Source of the DNA: Epiperipatus broadwayi
Taxonomy: Eukaryota > Onychophora > Udeonychophora > Euonychophora > Peripatidae
Assembly (NCBI GenBank): GCA_028023455.1
Contig: JAQFVV010012441.1
Location: 4,337,911 to 4,401,910, forward strand
Direction: 5' to 3'
DNA: 64,000 bases
The notes beneath the pieces were generated by a model. The model was given only the letters and a program-made list of their open reading frames with translations, was not told the DNA's origin and did not search any database. Shown piece after piece: positions 12,480 to 22,789 of the stretch (position 1 is the first letter of the stretch; every line of letters begins with the position of its first letter). The translations under genes were made by a program, and so were the position numbers.

Positions 12480-13810
12480 AATTTCATTGATACCTTGATA
12501 TACCAAAATATTGTAGGTTTGTGAAAAAAAGTCAGCAATTTTTTTAGTGGAAAAAGTAGTCTTCTACCAATTTTATCAGATCTCTGTTAATATAAAATAA
12601 AAGAAGTCTATAACTATTTGAATGATCAATTTTGTCATCTTTTTTCTTTTTAGTATCAATACTAAGTAACATTTATTGAATGACAACACAAAAAATATCA
12701 CACAATAGTTTAACATTAGTGAATTATTAATCAGATATGTCAAAGATGATATTGTTATTTAAAATAATGAAAATCCTTATCCCTAATCCATGGTAGAAAT
12801 TCATGTACTTGTTACCAATTATTTACAAATGAATACATATAAAAAAAAATTTGTAAGATTTTGAGCTAAATCAATACTATTTACAATCACATCTAAATGA
12901 TTATCCTTGTCCCATTCAGGTTGATGGTTATCGATCTTCTTGGGGACTCTTATTTATAAATACCTCTAATATTAATAGGAAAGAATGTCTATGCAAGAAT
13001 GTTAGTCAATTATACTGAAAAACGAAAAAGAAACACATAACAAAATATTAGTGAACAATAACAAATAAAAACTTCTGTTCTGCATTTAGTGTATGTACTT
13101 AATGTGGGAAATTATCAAACTCTTACCTTCTTTCACTCCCCATTAGTATGTCAGAGTCATATTGGTGATGGGAGGGCAATATGATCTAAATTTTATTTAA
13201 TAAACAAAAAAAATGCTAATTAAACCATAACTGCTTCTCATCCTTGTTATTCTTAAAATTAACTTTTCTAAGATTTAGACACTTCTGCTTTCAAGTGTAG
13301 AAATGAAAATAAGTGAAAAAATAATAATAATAAAAAATTTCCAATAAATTATGTTTGTTAAAATCTGATGAGTTTTCTGGGAATGTCCTTCATATTATCA
13401 GACCATCCTTTTCAAGACCGATTTCCTTGGATAATGATAACACACTGCTCCTTCAAAAATGGTACAATCATGCTTGGAACAATAGGAGAGTGCTCTGTAC
13501 CTATTGATTTCTCTTGGTTCATATGCAGGCATTTCTCCAAAGACAGTAGATGTTTCTTTAGGGTTTGTGGCAATAAACAAGTAAAGTTATTGTGCTTCCA
13601 TGGCTCCAGAAATAATATTTGCCCATATGTCATTGTTACTTTAGCCAGAGAACATTGTACAGTGATATATATCATATACAGATTTCATGTAATTCCAGTT
13701 TAGCATTTAACCTTTGTGATGCTCAATATTCTGTTTGACTGAGTGAGTTAAAACTCTAAACTTTTGATTGGTCAATTACAGTATCACAATAAAAATATAT
13801 CCATCTTTTA
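12480..13810. other. AT-rich stretch, possible decayed coding fragment
   Basis: Between about 13400 and 13680 the minus strand has overlapping open frames of higher complexity than the surroundings (60 and 87 codons), but no domain is recognised. The rest shows nothing. Confidence 0.35.
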
Positions 13811-13824
13811 TTATATTCATTTTA

Positions 13825-14235
13825 ATTATGATAGAATGACAGCCTGTTAAGCTAATTGCGCAGACGCTGTGAGAATGTTATTAATAAATGAATACCTTCG
13901 AACAACCACATGATATAGTATTTGTGTTAGAGTGGCATTCAGTAAATTCTAGAAAATTTCATCGGCGTCATTCATACAGACATTATATATTGTAATTTAA
14001 AGTGACTATTATGTAGTTATGCCTTCGTTACAACTACTTTAGATTTGCTCATATATAAACATTTGAGTCGTAAGGGTAAGAGATTCCTTTTTACTCTTAC
14101 ACAAATACTATATCATGTGGTTGTTCGAAGGTATTCATTTATTAATAACATTCTCACAGCGTCTGCGCAATTAGCTTAACAGGCTGTCATTCTATCGTAA
14201 TTATAATCGCACGCAAGACGTTATAAAATAAATGC
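13825..14235. mobile_element. Family C foldback element (C3)
   Basis: The 14-bp repeat TTATATTCATTTTA at 13811..13824 and 14236..14249 is a target-site duplication. Inverted arms of about 112 bp (13826..13937 and 14092..14203) flank a central segment with the block AATTCTAGAAAATTTC and 'gtaatttaaagtgac', also seen in the copies at 44095 and 50510. No ORF, no canonical hammerhead. Confidence 0.8.
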
Positions 14236-14249
14236 TTATATTCATTTTA

Positions 14250-15735
14250 GTTTTGTTTGTAAAAAGCAAATTAATAATTTGTCAGAATACGAAAGTGAAC
14301 GGAAGTTTTTTCAAAAATAAATTTCTGTTTATAATTATAAAAATATTTTATAGCAGTGATTTAAAAATAATGTTAGTAACCTATTATAAAATGTTGCTTA
14401 CGTCAATGATTTTCTTTTTCAATTTATATTTGTGTAAAAGTAAATAATTTTTATTAAAATCTTAACTATTTTTCTAAAATAACTATATTTTCAGTATATT
14501 TTATGAAAATAATTCATAATATATAAGAAAAATAATAAAAAAAACATTCTAAGACATTAATTTTCGTTTTCAAAGTCAAAACATAAGTTGGAGCGGTGAA
14601 AATTATTGACAGACATTTTCCCATTGTCAGAAATGCAAACGAATCAATCAACATCTTGAAAGGTTGGCTTTCTGTCTTTGTTGTAACTTTGAATGCCTAT
14701 ATTATTGATTTTTTACTTGTAAAATAATTCAAGAGAAGGCAGCATTTTACAGTATTTTTAAGCTTTAAAATAAGCCTAAATATGCTACAATAACGTCAAA
14801 ACTGTCAGAATTACAGCAAGTTAATACAATCTACGAGTTTACTTGAGGCAAGCCACAGAAGAGTTAATAGTGATATATGTATAAGAATTATTTTGCTTCA
14901 TTTCCTCAGTCATTAATGACTATTTACTTTCTTTCTCATCATGTGTGAATAGAATTAATGTTTTTTAAAAAAAAATTAAAAAAAAAAATTACTTCTTTAA
15001 ATTGAATGGTAGCTTGGCTTTCTAAATGCTTCAGTGCTATGCAAAATATATTTCATTTCAAATATATATGTCCATTTTATAGCATTTGAAGTTTAAGTAT
15101 GATGAGGTTGATTTTTGTTTAGTGAGAGCATTATTTTGAAAGAGAAAGGATGAAGATTCACACTATTTTTATACAATATTCAGTTTGAAAATGAGATTAA
15201 CTAATTTCTGACTATTGGTATGTTGAATCTTGCACTTCCTTATACATTGATATGATTTCCTATTGTTGTGTAGATTTTATTTATAGAAATTGGATTAACA
15301 CAATTATTTATTAAAGTTTTATTTTCATTTCTACAGTTGGTCACTTAGTGACTGATTTGAGATTAGGTCATTATTTTATGCGTCTTGTCAAATGTCTGTA
15401 TTATTATTCTGATTTAGTTTGTGATGTACAATACTGATTTTTTTTTTAGTTTTGATGTTAGTTTACACATATATTTGACTAAATTTTTTAGAGTGTTTAG
15501 TTGGAGTACTTATAATTTTATAATTTTTTCATTATGATAGAAAAAAATGATCTGTTGTGGGATTAAGTGTTTTAATCACTAATAAATGGAATGTTTAAAG
15601 TGTATATGTGAGTCTTAAACATATACTAAATTGCTTAGTAATCTAGGGGTTAAGCATATATTTTTCATAACACAATTTGGTGATGTAGGCTAATCTGAGA
15701 TGGTGTGACAAGATTGTAAGCTATCCTTACAATAT
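14250..15735. other. AT-rich non-coding stretch
   Basis: No gene or family recognised. Confidence 0.45.
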
Positions 15736-15754
15736 ATATATATATGCACACACA

Positions 15755-15797
15755 ACCTGACATTTCGACTGTCCTGCAGTCTTCCTCAGAGCTATGA
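15755..15797 (-). ncRNA. Hammerhead-like motif, family E, best copy
   Basis: Minus strand: AGCT, CTGAGGA, one extra A, stem GACTG / CAGTC with loop CAGGA, then GAAA and ATGTC, a GUC-type site. All invariant core bases are present (position 7 may be any base). The extra A before stem II is unusual, and stem I is only about 2-3 bp. Confidence 0.55.
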
Positions 15798-16214
15798 TAT
15801 AATGAAAAATAAAATAAATATATAAATATCCTGAGTTGTCAACATGACATCAAGCTATTATAAGATCAGTGCAGAACATATATTAAAGATGGAAATTATT
15901 TCTCTTTAATTACAAATAATATAACAAATAAATGTAATTAAAGAAATAAAAATAATTATACTAAAATATAATAAAAGTAAAATAAATTAAATATGATATA
16001 TTAAAATCAATAAATTAAATTGGATAGTATAAAATAAAATATACAACACTAAAGTGAAATATAAAATATAGATTATACATGTACATTCCTGTCTTTATAT
16101 GTATTCCTGAGCAATCATTAATTTAAATATTCTATCTCTTTTATATCCCTTAATATTCCTTACCCTTAACAATAGACAAACATAAATTTGTCCATGATGT
16201 TGTTTTCAAATAAT

Positions 16215-16297
16215 TAATAATGATTCCAACACAGTTGAGATAAAACAACTATATATATATATAGTTGTTTATTTCAACTGTATTGGAATCATTATTA
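16215..16297. repeat. Small foldback with (TA)n centre
   Basis: AATGATTCCAACACAGTTGA and its near-complement flank a TA-rich centre. It is absent from the mirror position of the surrounding palindrome, so it inserted after that palindrome formed. Confidence 0.6.
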
Positions 16298-16452
16298 CTA
16301 TTTCTTATAAATAAAATCAATATAAATTTGTAATTTTATAATCCTCAAATTAATAAAATACTTATGGTTTTGTCTTTATATATTTCTTTGCTCAACATTG
16401 ATCCATTTACTAAATATATATATATATATATATTTAAATCATATGTAGTATC

Positions 16453-16510
<58 letters not shown>

Positions 16511-16527
16511 GTTGTTGTTGTTGTTGT
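16453..16527 (+). repeat. (TTA)n then (TTG)n microsatellite
   Basis: About 19 TTA repeats followed by about five to six TTG repeats, within the left half of the family E palindrome. Confidence 0.95.
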
Positions 16528-17212
16528 TATTTTATGTGTACCTTTTTATTTTACAACTATAAATCATAAATACTATAAATATTTTTTAATTTACCTAATA
16601 CTATTTCACTTTCTAAAAAATTTCCAAAATTATTTTTTAATGAACTGAAACAGTATTAGATAGATTAAAAACGATTTACACTATTTATAATTTATAGTTT
16701 TAAAATAAAAAGGTAAATAGAAAAGAAAATTATTAATAACAGGAGATTAAATAAGAAAATAGTAGACATTATGCATGATTTAAAAATAAAAAAAATATGG
16801 GTTAGTAAATGGATCAATGATGAACAAAGAAATATATAAAAATAAAATCATAAATATTTTATTAATTTGGGGGTAATAAAATTACAATTTTATATTGATT
16901 TATTTTATAAGGAATAATAATAATTACAGCATATTAAAAAATAATAAAAGAGATAATATATTTAAATTAATGGTGGTTTGTGAATGCATATAAAGACAAG
17001 AATGTACATCTATAATCTACATTTATTTTATATTTCAATTTAGTATTAAATATTTTATTTTATATTATTTGGATTATTTTATTTTATTTGTTTTAATTTA
17101 TTACATTTAATTTATTTTATTTTTATTATATTTTGGTTACTTACTTTTATTTTTTAATTGTATTTGCTTATTGTATAATTTATATATATACATATTATTT
17201 ATTATTATATTA

Positions 17213-17262
17213 TAGCTCTGAGGAAGACTGCAAAATCAGTCAAAATTTTAGATAGTATGTGC
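17213..17262 (+). ncRNA. Hammerhead-like motif, family E, decayed
   Basis: AGCT, CTGAGGA, extra A, then GACTG pairing with CAGTC across a changed loop, then AAAA in place of GAAA. It mirrors 15755..15797 at the opposite end of the palindrome. Confidence 0.4.
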
Positions 17263-17275
17263 AATTATATATATA

Positions 17276-18361
17276 TATTGCTAAAAGGGTTTGAAGTAAG
17301 GTGTACAAATTGTATTTATTTATAAAACATTATAGCAAAACAAGGAAATAATAGATTAGTGACATTTGTGAATATCAGAAAAATTGAAAATTAAAAATAT
17401 TTTCAATATCCCAGAAATTATATATATAAAAATAGATCTTACTTCAAAACAACTCATATATAATTGAGTAAAAACAAATAAATTAATCTACTAATCTTTT
17501 ACTCTTTTTCAACTTATCATTTTTAATCTCTTCTTATTTTTCCATTTCTATTCTAGTTTAATCTTTAAATTTAATAGTTCCCAAGTTCTTAAAAAAATTG
17601 AAGCAAACCTGTCCTTATTAAATTTTGATCAAGGTTTAAAATAATATTCAGATCTGATACGATATAATAACAAAAATACATGCACATATATATATTTAAA
17701 TTTTTAATCTTTTTTTTAAAAAAACATTCAAATTTTATTTAGTTTTCAAATATATTCAACTGCAAGTGAAAGCACAGATAGCAATGTAGCACAATGCTTT
17801 GAGTAGTATTATTCTCTTCTCTTCTTCAGGTATTGCTAACCCTAAAACATAGGATTTTAGATTCATGAATAAGATGACATTATAATAAGGTATATTATTC
17901 TGTTAAAGACAAAAGTAATATACTTATTTAGCGAGGGTTCTTTTAATTTCTCCCTTTTTTCTCAAGAGCAATGTTAATAAGTGGTTTCCAAACCTTCATC
18001 AAGAAAAAAGAAAAAAAACAAGAGGTCAGTAAACTTTTACTGACTATTGCTTTTGATGATTAAACGTATTTGGTTGTATTCATGAACTCAATGACCCCAG
18101 ATTTTATCATTGATCAGACCAGCAATACCGAAGAAAAGAGAAAAATAATATCATTCTAATTGTTATTGAGTTATATACAAAGCTATTGGTTATTATTAAC
18201 AGTTGAATGTATTTGAAAACCCTAAATAAAGTTTGATTTTTTTTAATGACAAAAATAGTCTAAAATGTAATTATAAGTAAAGTACTATTAGTAGAAGAAA
18301 GTTTTAGCAAACATTAATTAATATATGTATTAAATTTTTATTAATATGTGATACGATTTTC
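17276..18361. other. AT-rich non-coding stretch
   Basis: Nothing recognised. Confidence 0.45.
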
Positions 18362-18374
18362 TAAATCAACATTT

Positions 18375-18760
18375 AATACATTGTACAGGCTTAAACCTGC
18401 ATTTATATATGTAATATATGCGGGTTCGAACTCAGACTTTCACACGATCCACCACTCTCAGTGCATCTCATATTGCTGACCCACCTGATCACACACATGT
18501 TGAAAAGATAAATAATCACCAATATACGTATTTCGTGCTAAACCAGCAATCATCAGTTGGTCTAGATTACTATCCTCACACACATATATAATCAGTACTC
18601 AGCTTTATATTAAGATAGCCAATCTTTATACTTTAATGGACAGGCTTCAAACTGTTCCAACTCACAACTCTTTAGCCTTCCATTTCATTAAAAATCTGAT
18701 GATGGAACATTCAAAGCCCTTATTAATGCCAAGGTTGTGGTCCTGAGTTCGAACCCCGCA
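18375..18760 (-). mobile_element. Family A ribozyme element with exact TSD (A2)
   Basis: The 13-bp repeat TAAATCAACATTT (18362..18374 and 18761..18773) bounds a 386-bp element, the best-defined family A copy here. On the minus strand it starts with an inverted box-B-like end (GGGGTTCGAACTCAG), runs through the conserved mid block, then the hammerhead at 18511..18570, and ends with a tRNA-like 3' segment holding GAGTTCGAACCC, close to the Pol III box B consensus. No ORF. The ribozyme plus tRNA-like box recalls the Schistosoma Sm-alpha type of SINE-like element (established family); kinship with that family is not shown. Confidence 0.85.
18511..18570 (-). ncRNA. Type I hammerhead ribozyme, family A
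   Basis: Minus strand: stem I 5' strand (TAATC, bulge TAG, ACCAA), core CTGATGA, stem II around a GGTTT loop closed mainly by TGC / GCA, then GAAA, then the palindrome ATACGTAT as stem III, cleavage base A, and stem I 3' strand (TTGGT, GATTA). Predicted cleavage lies between 18523 and 18522. All invariant core bases are intact. Stem III is only 3 bp in cis, but its palindrome would let two molecules pair as a dimeric ribozyme. One stem II pair next to the core is lost (T opposite C). Confidence 0.85.
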
Positions 18761-18773
18761 TAAATCAACATTT

Positions 18774-19601
18774 GTAGATTTTTCTTTATCATATTGTTAA
18801 TTTTGGGACATTTCTCAAGCAAAGTATATATAGATTTTACATGTTGTTTAAATTGTATGAAAAATCTATAATTATCTCTCAAATAATTTTTCACATTTAC
18901 TATCCAGCAAAGAAGAATAGATGTGGAGAAATACAGTGGATAGACAGTGCTCTAAAAATTCTGATTACTATTATGAATTCAAGAGCTAAAGATTTTAAAA
19001 TAGATTTTCAGCTGAAAAATAAAAACAACAAAAAAACAATTTTGGTCTATTTAATGAAACTATTATTCTTAATTTCTGTTTTTACTGTCTGTAAAGTAGC
19101 AATTTACCATGAATTTTATTACTGAATTTTCAAACAAAATCTGCAAATAATCTTGGATGCTGTTCACTTATCTTTATAGGGCTTTTCATTAACTAATTTT
19201 CTCCACATGAAATGGTTATCTGGTTGAATTTAATATGACATTTTTGTATCAAATTGTATTTGCGTTAATATAAATATATACCACTCTGAAGAGATATCAA
19301 CTATTCATTGTTTAATTGCCGTAACATTTACATATGTATTACATAACATATCAGTCCGTACAAATCCGCACACACACACCTACACATTGTGAGTTTAATG
19401 TGCAAACAGAAAACGGCTTTAAATATAACTCACACTTAACATACACACATATACAATCAATTTATATAGATTCAGAACTAGGTTTAAACGCGTCCCCGAT
19501 TAGTTTACCTATATTGTGAAAGTGATTTTAAAAGTACAATCTTTAAATTGTAGCTCTATGCTTTATTTTATTAAACGTCAAAAAAGAAAAAAACAAAATA
19601 T
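18774..19601. other. Probable intron sequence, downstream of the receptor exon
   Basis: Lies 3' of the receptor exon on the minus strand. No TM6-TM7 exon is visible here. Confidence 0.45.
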
Positions 19602-19602
19602 T

Positions 19603-19609
19603 CACTTAC
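19603..19609 (-). other. Splice donor of receptor exon
   Basis: Minus strand reads G|GTAAGTG after ATCGTTTTA, matching the animal donor consensus. It splits a Gly codon after its first base (phase 1), and the reading frame stops at once if read through. Confidence 0.9.
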
Positions 19610-20499
19610 CTAAAACGATGGCTAATGTTTTTGTCGCTTTCCTTTCTTTTTTAGCAGAAAGTTTTTCTTTTTTTTTTTGACTGGTCCTTGATTTCGTTCG
19701 TAGTCCAAAATTAAATTTTGTCACATTTTTCTTTTCCGAACTTTGGTGGGGTTTTGTAATTTCTAACTTTTTCGCTGCTCCATTTCGTTTAGATGATTTG
19801 TCTACAACATCAGTCAATTTTTTTTTAGGTGGTATTAATAAATTTTTTTTAGGTGAGTTTGGAGTTGAAAATTGTGTTTCAATTTCAACATTAATAGGCG
19901 CACTATACCCTGAGTCCGAATTTACTGGATAATCCTGTGTTTCTTTAATTACGGGACTTAACATAAATTCCGTAGATTCATTTGGGATCGCTTCATCTTC
20001 GCTGTTTGGACTCCTAGCTCCTTCATCATCATCACGAAAATCATCCTCATCTTCATTACTTCCAGATGCTGTGTTCGTAGGCTCCTCTAAAGTTATTTGC
20101 GTACCTGTTGTCTTACTTCCTGCTGTTGAATTAAGGGTAGTTTCTTGCATTTTGGCCACTTGAGGCGTATTTTCTATAACATGTTTAGCAGCTGATAGGG
20201 GCGGTTTTTTATGAGCTGCTGATTTTTTTGCACGTTCTCTTATCGCTCTGAATATTTTATAATATAAAATTGCCATGATAACGCAAGGTATAAAAAAGGA
20301 ACTAAGAGAAGAGTAAATAATAAAGTCGGAATTGTAAAAAACACATAAATGTGGTGTCCTTTCTTGTGACGTATTTAGTCCTAATACTATGGGTAATCCA
20401 ATGGCCGCAGAAACAACCCAAACTATGGCTATAGTTAACGAAACACGTTTAGAGTTTTTATGTTTTGCATACTTTATTGGTTGTGTCACTGCTATAAAC
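19610..20499 (-). CDS. Dop2R: D2-like dopamine receptor, internal exon (ICL2 to start of TM6)
   Basis: A class A amine GPCR of the D2 group, a plasma-membrane receptor for dopamine expected to couple to Gi/o. The exon encodes 296 whole codons. It starts inside the DRF arginine codon, then RFIAVTQPIKYAKHKNSKR (second intracellular loop), TM4 with its Trp (IVWVV), an extracellular loop with an NTS sequon and the conserved Cys (LCVFYNSD), and TM5 with the catechol-binding serines (YSSLSS) and IPC proline. A third intracellular loop of about 190 residues follows, first acidic and serine-rich, then very lysine-rich. The exon ends at ATKTLAIVLG, the start of TM6. The 'VTQPIKYAKHKNSKR' stretch is characteristic of invertebrate D2-like receptors, which makes octopamine or alpha-2 receptors unlikely. 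TM1-3 and TM6-7 exons were not found in the window. The frame is intact, so it is probably functional. Confidence 0.93.
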
Positions 20500-20531
20500 C
20501 TACAGCCAAAAAAATACATAACTGAATTAGA
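20500..20531 (-). other. Splice acceptor and branch region of receptor exon
   Basis: Minus strand has TATTTTTTTGGCTGTAG directly before the exon and a CTAAT branch-like sequence about 30 bases upstream. The junction AG|G TTT splits the Arg codon of the DRF motif (phase 2), an intron position found in many GPCR genes. Confidence 0.88.
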
Positions 20532-21642
20532 TCGTATAAGTATAACAATAATTACTAGAATAAATGTTAAAAAAATATAATCTAAAAGCAGTAAATAATA
20601 TAATTTTTTTAAAAATATTTAATATACAAAAAACAATCTATTACATTTTGGGTGTGTGGATATATATATATATTATTACTTCAAACCAAATTTTACATTC
20701 ATTATTGCTTCAAGATTATTCTGCAAGATATAAATCTACAATAGAAAAATATCTTTATTTATTATTGTTAAGATTCTAACATCTTTAAACTCTGTAGCCT
20801 ATCTTTACACTTGGAGTAGATAAAGTGGAAAAGGGAAGGGAATAATTTATTCACCATTTCAAATCTCTTAATGAGATTTTATTACAAGATCTATTAATAA
20901 TTAGCCTAACAGACTGTATACACACACAAAACTCGCGGAAACTTAACCTTCTCTAGCGCAAGCTTAAACATTAATTATTAATTCCTTTATTACTTAAACG
21001 ACCAGCTTGATTTCTCATATTATAGCAGGTTCTAACACATGTCTATTATATCAGAATAGCGGTTAGATCTTTTTTATATAAATAAATACTTTCGATAAAC
21101 TTTATTTTTAATGTGTGAATATATATATACGAAGAGAAAAGAAATAAATGGTAGATAAGTAAATATATAGGTAACATAGATAGATGGACGATTAGATATA
21201 TAAATGGGTAATAGGTATGTAGATGGATAAGAAAAGATAGATAAATATATAGATACATAAATAGATAGGTAGGTAGATAGATAAATAGATAGATAGACAG
21301 AAACTAGTTTTTAAATAACCTATTCCAAGGCAAAAGTCATTCCAACAATATTAAATCGCCTAAAAAAATTACATTCTCTAGTTTGACAAAATCCCGGAGC
21401 TATTTATTTTAATTATTTTTATTTTATATTTTACTTTTTATCTAGCAATATTTAGATATCCATTTACGGACCAGTAATGTGCATTTGCTAGATTAGCTAT
21501 AAATTAAATATCTTAAAAATCATTGTCAGCAAAAAGCCTGAAAAAAATATCCAAGTTTTATCTAGACTGCATTTAAAATCCAAGTCTGTAGAATGTTGAA
21601 CAGATTGTCTAGCCACCACAAAACATGAGATTATATATATAT
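20532..21642. other. Probable intron, with GATA-type microsatellite
   Basis: No exon recognised. From about 21120 to 21310 there are imperfect (GATA)n-like repeats that read open on the minus strand by chance. Confidence 0.5.
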
Positions 21643-21785
21643 ACAAAAAACAAAAAAAACAAGTTAAACTTGTTAACGCTTGTATTTATGATCAATAGAT
21701 GGCGTTTTACCAAAAACACTGTCAAGTGTAGGTTTGTTTACATAAACGTCAGAGTAAGCATTCACTATCTCTATCATTAATTCCA

Positions 21786-21830
21786 CCTTCAGATCATGAT
21801 TTCAAGCTGATTTGCAATCATCAGTGAAGG
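21786..21830 (-). ncRNA. Type I hammerhead ribozyme, family D, copy 1
   Basis: Minus strand: CCTTCA, core CTGATGA, short stem II (GC / GC), GAAA, palindromic stem III ATCATGAT, cleavage C, then TGAAGG. Predicted cut between 21792 and 21791 at an AUC site. CCTTCA pairs perfectly with TGAAGG. Further out, ATTCC pairs with GGAAT across an internal loop (TAC opposite T). Invariant bases are intact; stem II is weak, with T opposite T beside the core. Confidence 0.8.
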
Positions 21831-22185
21831 GTAGGAATAAGAAACTAGATCTAAACACTAACTCTGAGCATTTATGAACAATTTCTATACAGCTTGCAAG
21901 CATGAATTTTTTAGACCTGTAATGTCTTCAAACTCAGCATAGCAAGCTAGATAGCTACATGGGTCTGATATCAGTTCAGTATCACATATAGTAGAAGCCT
22001 CTGCAATATATATCATTGCAAGAAAACCTCAAAAGGTATATTTATGAAAAACAAAAAAACAAGTTAAACTTGCTAACGCTTGTATTTATGATCAATAGAT
22101 GGCATTTTACCAAAAACACCATCAAGTGTAGGTTTGTTTACATAAACGTTAGAGTAAGCATTCACTATCTCTATTGTTAATTCCA

Positions 22186-22230
22186 CCTTCAGATCATGAT
22201 TTCAAGCTGATTTGCTATTATCAGTGAAGG
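22186..22230 (-). ncRNA. Hammerhead ribozyme, family D, copy 2, mutated
   Basis: Same layout as the copy 400 bp away, with stem II AGC / GCT, but the core reads CTGATAA. Loss of G8, the general-base-region guanine, predicts inactivity. Confidence 0.75.
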
Positions 22231-22623
22231 GAAGGAATAAGAAACCAGATCTAAACACTAACTCTGAGCATTTATGAAACAATTTCTATTCAGCTTGCTA
22301 GTGTGAATTTTTTAGACACGTAATGTCTTCAAACTCAGCATAGCAAGCCAGATAGCTATTGATCATAAATACAAGCATTAGCAAGTTTAACTATTTTTTT
22401 TGTTTTTCATAAATGTTCCTGTTGAGGTTTTCTTGCAATGATATATATTGCTGAGGCTTCTACTATGTGGTGATACTGAAATGATATCAGACCCATATAG
22501 CTATCTGGCTTGCTATGCTGAGTTTGAAGACATTATGTGTCTAAAAAATTCACGCTTGCAAGCTGAATAGAAATTGTTTCATAATGCTCAGAGTTAGTGT
22601 TTAGATCTAGTTTCTTATTCATA

Positions 22624-22670
22624 CCCTTCACTGATGATAGCAAATCAGCTTGAAATCATGATCTGAAGGT
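22624..22670 (+). ncRNA. Type I hammerhead ribozyme, family D, inverted copy 3
   Basis: CCTTCA, CTGATGA (22631..22637), stem II AGC / GCT with loop AAATCA, GAAA (22652..22655), palindrome ATCATGAT, cleavage C at 22663, TGAAGG. Core fully intact with a 3-bp stem II and 6-bp inner stem I. The outer stem I has one changed base. Confidence 0.82.
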
Positions 22671-22789
22671 GGAATTAACTATAGAGATAGTGAATGCTTA
22701 CTCTGATGTTTATGTAAACAAACCTAAGCTTGACGGTGTTTTTGGTAAAATGCCATCTATTGATCACATATATATATATATCCATATAA

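Larger units (their letters stand above)
15740..17275. mobile_element. Large family E palindrome (E2), about 1.5 kb
   Basis: The two halves are inverted copies: GTACATTCCTGTCTTTATATG near 16080 matches, in reverse, a block near 17000, and the segment TGATCCATTTACTAA near 16400 is mirrored near 16810. Each outer end carries a hammerhead-like core, on the minus strand at the left and the plus strand at the right. The centre is about 16600. A small foldback (16215..16297) interrupts the left arm only. No ORF is conserved between the arms, so this is non-coding or fully decayed. Confidence 0.65.
21643..22766. mobile_element. Family D ribozyme cluster: two direct units and one inverted
   Basis: Two minus-strand units repeat with a period of exactly 400 bp (AAGTTAAACTTG at 21661 and 22061). 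A third unit, 22359..22766, is inverted on the plus strand and overlaps the start of the second. All three carry a hammerhead. Unit ends are joined as if cut from a circle: the third copy begins and ends with the same TTGATCA block. No ORF. (TA)n lies at both outer edges. This [minus][minus][plus] order matches, in mirror, families C (50510) and F (49014). Confidence 0.85.

Noticed and set aside
13366-13400. CTGATGAG near a family C element as a possible hammerhead
   Set aside because: No stem II or GAAA follows at the right distance.
13368-13703. Overlapping open frames on both strands (111, 87 and 60 codons)
   Set aside because: No recognisable domain and no splice context. The complexity might mean a decayed fragment, but it cannot be assigned.
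16364-16648. Open frame with poly-isoleucine/valine
   Set aside because: It is a translation of the (TTA)n/(TTG)n microsatellite.
20389-20779. Plus-strand open frames opposite and beside the receptor exon
   Set aside because: They are antisense shadows or AT-rich chance frames; the minus-strand exon explains the coding signal.
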